Both the position numbers and the translations under genes were made by a program. The notes below the pieces were generated by a model, which did not search any database, had not been told where the DNA came from, and saw only the letters and a list, made by a program, of their open reading frames with translations. 10,000 nucleotides of DNA from Treponema sp. (GTDB taxonomy: Bacteria > Spirochaetota > Spirochaetia > Treponematales > Breznakiellaceae), in NCBI GenBank assembly GCA_020216655.1, contig JAIWNU010000013.1:1-10000 (forward strand). Reading direction: 5' to 3'. How positions within the stretch are numbered: the first letter of the stretch is position 1; each line of letters starts with the position of its first letter. Shown one piece after another: positions 6,623-10,000 of this stretch.

Positions 6623-9600
6623 CCGGTGACTCCTCGATAGCTTCGGAAGCGGCAAGGCTCTCCGCTGCAATCTGGTAAAGAAGTGTATCGTCCATCGCTG
6701 GTTTCATCTCTATGATGCGCATTCCCCGCAGGTAGACGAGGAAGGTCTTCGCTGGTTTGTCCAAAAAAGCCTGGCCTGCCCTTCGGTAGCACTCCATTTG
6801 GATCCTGTGGGCTTCGCTTTGCAGTGTTTTGTCGGTCTTAAAATCGATGATGAGGCAGTCGGTGCTGGTCTCAAATATAAGATCGATGCTGCCCTTTACA
6901 AGAATTGGTTTTGGTGGGGGCGATGTTTCGGATGTTCCCTGCTTTCCTTGCGGCCACAGGGGGAGGAGGAAGCCGTATTCGGTTCTCAGATTCGGTTTTG
7001 CTTGTAGAGCTTGAATACCCACCTCGCTTTGAATGAATTGGTTTGCAAGGCTCTCGGCTGTTTCTAAAAAGGCTGCCTCTTGTTGAGAAGTAAGCCCCGC
7101 ATCTTTCATGGCTGCTTTAATATGGAGCGGCAGCTCTGTTTTCTCATCTTCGATCTTTTTTTGAATGATCCAGTGACATAGGGTACCAAAGAGGGTTTCC
7201 AGGTCCTTTCCTGATTGAGCGATGATGGGGTCTACGGCAAGTCCAGAAAGCTCTATAGCATCTGAGTTTTCTTGACTGCCTTGGTGAGCCCGGTATTCCT
7301 GGTAGGTCCGTTCCATAAGGGTAGGACTCGTGGTCCTGCCAGTCATGGTTATAGGGGCTATGGCGGGCTTACGGTAAAACGCTTCTCTATTGGCTCCGTC
7401 ATTAGTTTCGTTGGCCGAGTCTGTTTGTTTTAAAGATGCGAGGCGCTGCCTGAGAAAATTAAGTCTCTGGTTCCGCTCTTTTAAGGGAACAGAGGCAATA
7501 TTCTTACGATTGTATAGATGCGGCGGAACATTTTCGAGACCAGACTTGATTAAATCGTAAAAGCTGTTTGTGCTTCTTTTTGTGCTTCCTAGGAGTATAC
7601 ATTTCCGTTCTGCCCGGGTCATGGCGACATAGAGGAGCCGCTTGAGCTCCGCAAGCTGTTCCAATTTTTCCGATTCTCTTAAGTCTTCGAACAAAGGATT
7701 GGCAATTTTATCCTTATTGTTCTTGCTGTAAGAGGACCATGAAATAACCGGCCCAAATATGGGGCTGTAAAAATAGGGCTTATCGTTTTTGAGAGCTTGA
7801 ATGGGAGCCCCAATCTGGGGGATGATAATTACCGGGAACTGGAGTCCCTTGCTTTTATGGATTGTCATAAAGGTTACTGCATCGGCCTTTGCAGCGCCTT
7901 CGTCTCCCTCGATTTTTTCGGAGCTGCCAATAAGGGGCGCAAGTTCATCTAAAAAAGCTGAAAGGGTAAGATGCCGCTGGTCCGCCTTGACCGCGAGGTC
8001 ATAGAGAAGACGGAAGTGACCGGAGGTAGCAGCCATTTCGCTGTCGGAGAGTATACTTATACGGTAACCCGAATCGTACCAGAGCCAGGCCAAGATATCC
8101 GCAATTCCCCTGGTATCTGCCATAGAGCGCACCTTCTGGTACAGATCGGCTCCTAAGCTATAACGGTCTTTGTCGTAGGTTTCGCAGTCTTTCCAAAACG
8201 TATCTGGCAATTCCTGAAAGGGGCCGACAAAAGCAGGTGTATCTGGCGCTGTCTCGAGAAGGAGTTTTAAAAAGCAATGATCGCTTAGGTTTACAAAGGG
8301 AGAACGGAGCACCGTTGCATAGGCATTGGAATCTTCAGGATATATGACAAGCCGGAGCAGGGCATAGATATCGTTAGCGGGCCCGTCGAGAAAAAGCCCC
8401 CGGGGGTCGGCACTGACAAAGGGAATACCGATGGTACGGAACACCCGTTCATACACCGACTGGTGGGTCGTGGTTCTAAAAAGGATTGCCAGGTCCCCGA
8501 AACTAAATTCTCTGTCTGCAATACCCTGAATAATGCGTTCTGCTGCGGTGATGGCTTCTGTTTCCGCAGGAGTACAGAGGGCTTCTTCCGCGGGGCCATT
8601 TGTGGCCCCAGAGGCCGGAATGGTGCCGCCGACAGCTGGTGTAACGGTGGCGGCTGCAGCAGCGGCGGGCACGTCAGCGATTGGTTCCGAATCGCTGGCA
8701 TTGCCCTCTGCATCGTCGTCCGAGGCCGTTTCGTTAAGGTACAATTCCACCGCCGCCTTGCCAGAACCTTTTCGTTGGGGACTTGGGCGGGCTGGGGTAT
8801 AGAAAGCTTCATAGTCCGCCGCTGCGGAACCGAAGACTTCGGGAAACAGGCTGTTGAAAAAGGCGACCAGTTCCGGTTCGGACCGGTAGTTGGTGCTGAT
8901 GGGTAGCTGCCGAGGAAAGGAATTCGTTTCTTTTTGGGCTTTTCCGCCGCTTAAAACCCGCGGAAGGGGGGAGCGGGAAAGCTCCGCTGAAAGCTTCTTA
9001 AAGACCGACACATCGGCGCCGCGGAACCGGTAAATGGACTGTTTTTCGTCCCCCACAAAGAAAAGCTTGTCTGGGGCTAGGTCCTCTGGTTCCGGAATAC
9101 CGGGGCTTGTTTTCGCCGGGTCCTCCGCAAGAAGGTACAAGAGCTCCTTTTGTTTCTCGTTGTTGTCCTGGAACTCATCGATCATTATGGCTTGTATCTG
9201 GTTTTTATAGTAAGTCCTGAGGGGGAGGGACGTTTTAAGTATGTCCACCGCCAGGTCCACCAGGTCCCCAAAGGAAAGGAGGGCCTCCTGCCGTTTATTC
9301 CGGTTGTACCGTTCGGCGAGGTCATCTAAAAGTGTACCTGCCTCCTCAATAAAGCTGCGCTGCTGGTAAAAGACAAGAAGATTTTTAAGTCTTTCACACA
9401 GGATTTTTATATCTTTTAAAATCTCCTTCGCAGTTCCGCTGTCAGTTCCTTCTACGACCTTGCCGGGGAGGCGAATACCCAAGAAGTCGGAACAGAGGTT
9501 TAGGTATATATGGTACTGAGCTTCGTTATATTCAAAAGAAATGTCTTCATATTTTTGTGCAGTTTTAACAAGTGCTGTGAGATGGATTTGACCGCTGCTC

Positions 9601-10000
9601 GTATCAAGCGCAGCCCCACTGAGAATAGACTCTTTAAGATTTTTAAGAATATCTTTGATACGCTTTAGAATTTCATCAACCTGTTTCTTGGCGCTTTCTT
9701 TATAGGATCCGCTTGCAGCAAAGGGAAGCCTATAGAGGCAGAAATCGGCTAAGAATTCCTTCACGATCCGTTCAAAGGAATAATGGGCCACAAGGCTTGC
9801 TATGACCGGTTCACTCCGGTGTTCCATAAGGAATTCCATGGTGGTCTGTTCTGCCAGGGCCTGGAGCCGTGCTTCGTCGATGGTAAAATTGGGCGGTATG
9901 CCATAGTTCTGGCAGGACCCGCGGACAATGGATGAGCAAAAGGAATCCAGGGTGTCGATGCGGGCTGAGTCGAAGCGGCGCAGCTGTTTCTGAACCCAGG
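6612..10000 (-). CDS. addA: AddA/RecB-like ATP-dependent helicase-nuclease, 5' partial
   Basis: UvrD-family DNA helicase with a C-terminal RecB-type nuclease. In complex with AddB or RecC it would resect double-strand breaks for RecA-dependent recombination. The frame is open to the right edge: upstream of the Met at 9839 it continues with ARIDTLDSFCSSIVRGSC, the helicase motif usually written TIHSFC. About 1128 residues are visible, and the Walker A end lies outside. Motifs in order along the minus strand: DEFQD (Walker B, 9179-9165), VGDEKQSIYRFRGAD (about 9055-9011), NYRS (about 8890), TIHKSKGLQFP (about 7870-7832), YVAMTRAE (about 7631-7608), then the nuclease with GTLCHW, GSIDLIF, IIDFKTD (about 6852-6832) and QMECYRRA. 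An Ala/Pro-rich insert lies at about 8555-8735. AddA is favoured over RecB by overall layout, but without the partner subunit the name is provisional. It is followed by the HD-GYP gene with an 11-base overlap. Confidence 0.88.
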   Translation of the reverse strand, partial: WVQKQLRRFDSARIDTLDSFCSSIVRGSCQNYGIPPNFTIDEARLQALAEQTTMEFLMEHRSEPVIASLVAHYSFERIVKEFLADFCLYRLPFAASGSYKESAKKQVDEILKRIKDILKNLKESILSGAALDTSSGQIHLTALVKTAQKYEDISFEYNEAQYHIYLNLCSDFLGIRLPGKVVEGTDSGTAKEILKDIKILCERLKNLLVFYQQRSFIEEAGTLLDDLAERYNRNKRQEALLSFGDLVDLAVDILKTSLPLRTYYKNQIQAIMIDEFQDNNEKQKELLYLLAEDPAKTSPGIPEPEDLAPDKLFFVGDEKQSIYRFRGADVSVFKKLSAELSRSPLPRVLSGGKAQKETNSFPRQLPISTNYRSEPELVAFFNSLFPEVFGSAAADYEAFYTPARPSPQRKGSGKAAVELYLNETASDDDAEGNASDSEPIADVPAAAAAATVTPAVGGTIPASGATNGPAEEALCTPAETEAITAAERIIQGIADREFSFGDLAILFRTTTHQSVYERVFRTIGIPFVSADPRGLFLDGPANDIYALLRLVIYPEDSNAYATVLRSPFVNLSDHCFLKLLLETAPDTPAFVGPFQELPDTFWKDCETYDKDRYSLGADLYQKVRSMADTRGIADILAWLWYDSGYRISILSDSEMAATSGHFRLLYDLAVKADQRHLTLSAFLDELAPLIGSSEKIEGDEGAAKADAVTFMTIHKSKGLQFPVIIIPQIGAPIQALKNDKPYFYSPIFGPVISWSSYSKNNKDKIANPLFEDLRESEKLEQLAELKRLLYVAMTRAERKCILLGSTKRSTNSFYDLIKSGLENVPPHLYNRKNIASVPLKERNQRLNFLRQRLASLKQTDSANETNDGANREAFYRKPAIAPITMTGRTTSPTLMERTYQEYRAHQGSQENSDAIELSGLAVDPIIAQSGKDLETLFGTLCHWIIQKKIEDEKTELPLHIKAAMKDAGLTSQQEAAFLETAESLANQFIQSEVGIQALQAKPNLRTEYGFLLPLWPQGKQGTSETSPPPKPILVKGSIDLIFETSTDCLIIDFKTDKTLQSEAHRIQMECYRRAGQAFLDKPAKTFLVYLRGMRIIEMKPAMDDTLLYQIAAESLAASEAIEESPDAI
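6630..6635 (-). promoter_or_regulatory. Ribosome binding site deciding the HD-GYP start
   Basis: Read on the minus strand, GAGGAG lies 7 bases before the ATG at 6622 and inside the final codons of the addA-like gene. It supports the shorter start over the ATG at 6670 and suggests that ribosomes finishing the upstream gene reinitiate here. Confidence 0.75.

Noticed and set aside
8463..8906. Plus-strand frames of 147 and 89 residues and a second minus-strand frame (8291-8812) over the Ala-rich insert
   Set aside because: They come from the GC-rich repetitive codons of the helicase gene. The main frame is continuous on both sides with conserved helicase motifs.

Overview
This window looks like ordinary chromosome from a bacterium with moderate GC content. 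My best guess is a spirochaete of the Treponema group. That rests on remembered resemblance: the signal peptide of the sugar-binding protein ends in FAGGSQQ, and the HD-GYP protein carries a helical insert. No rRNA or other marker is present to confirm it. Five protein genes are visible and two of them run off the window edges. I see no tRNA, rRNA, CRISPR array, insertion sequence or phage gene.

Left part (plus strand): the 3' part of a sodium:solute symporter (SSS family) gene is followed by about 370 bases without a gene. That gap holds several inverted repeats, a likely terminator, a very good sigma-70 promoter (TTGACA, 17-base spacer, TAGGAT) and a leader rich in hairpins. The promoter drives a carbohydrate ABC importer of the CUT1 type: a secreted family 1 substrate-binding protein, then two inner-membrane permeases with EAA loops. 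The binding-protein gene is separated from the permease genes by 159 bases containing three hairpins, the last an intrinsic terminator. This layout should give much more binding protein than permease. No ATPase gene is present, so the importer probably uses an MsmK/UgpC-type ATPase encoded elsewhere. The sugar cannot be named from the sequence.

Right part (minus strand, convergent): an AddA/RecB-like helicase-nuclease for double-strand break processing enters from the right edge, with its Walker A end outside the window. Its stop overlaps by 11 bases the start of a GAF plus HD-GYP protein, a probable cyclic-di-GMP phosphodiesterase. The two form one translationally coupled unit. This unit and the importer converge on one strong hairpin at about 4996-5034, which probably terminates both.

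I found no convincing undescribed system. The points most worth a second look are the structured leader and intercistronic RNA of the importer, the roughly 100-residue insert inside the HD-GYP domain, and the coupling of addA to a signalling gene.
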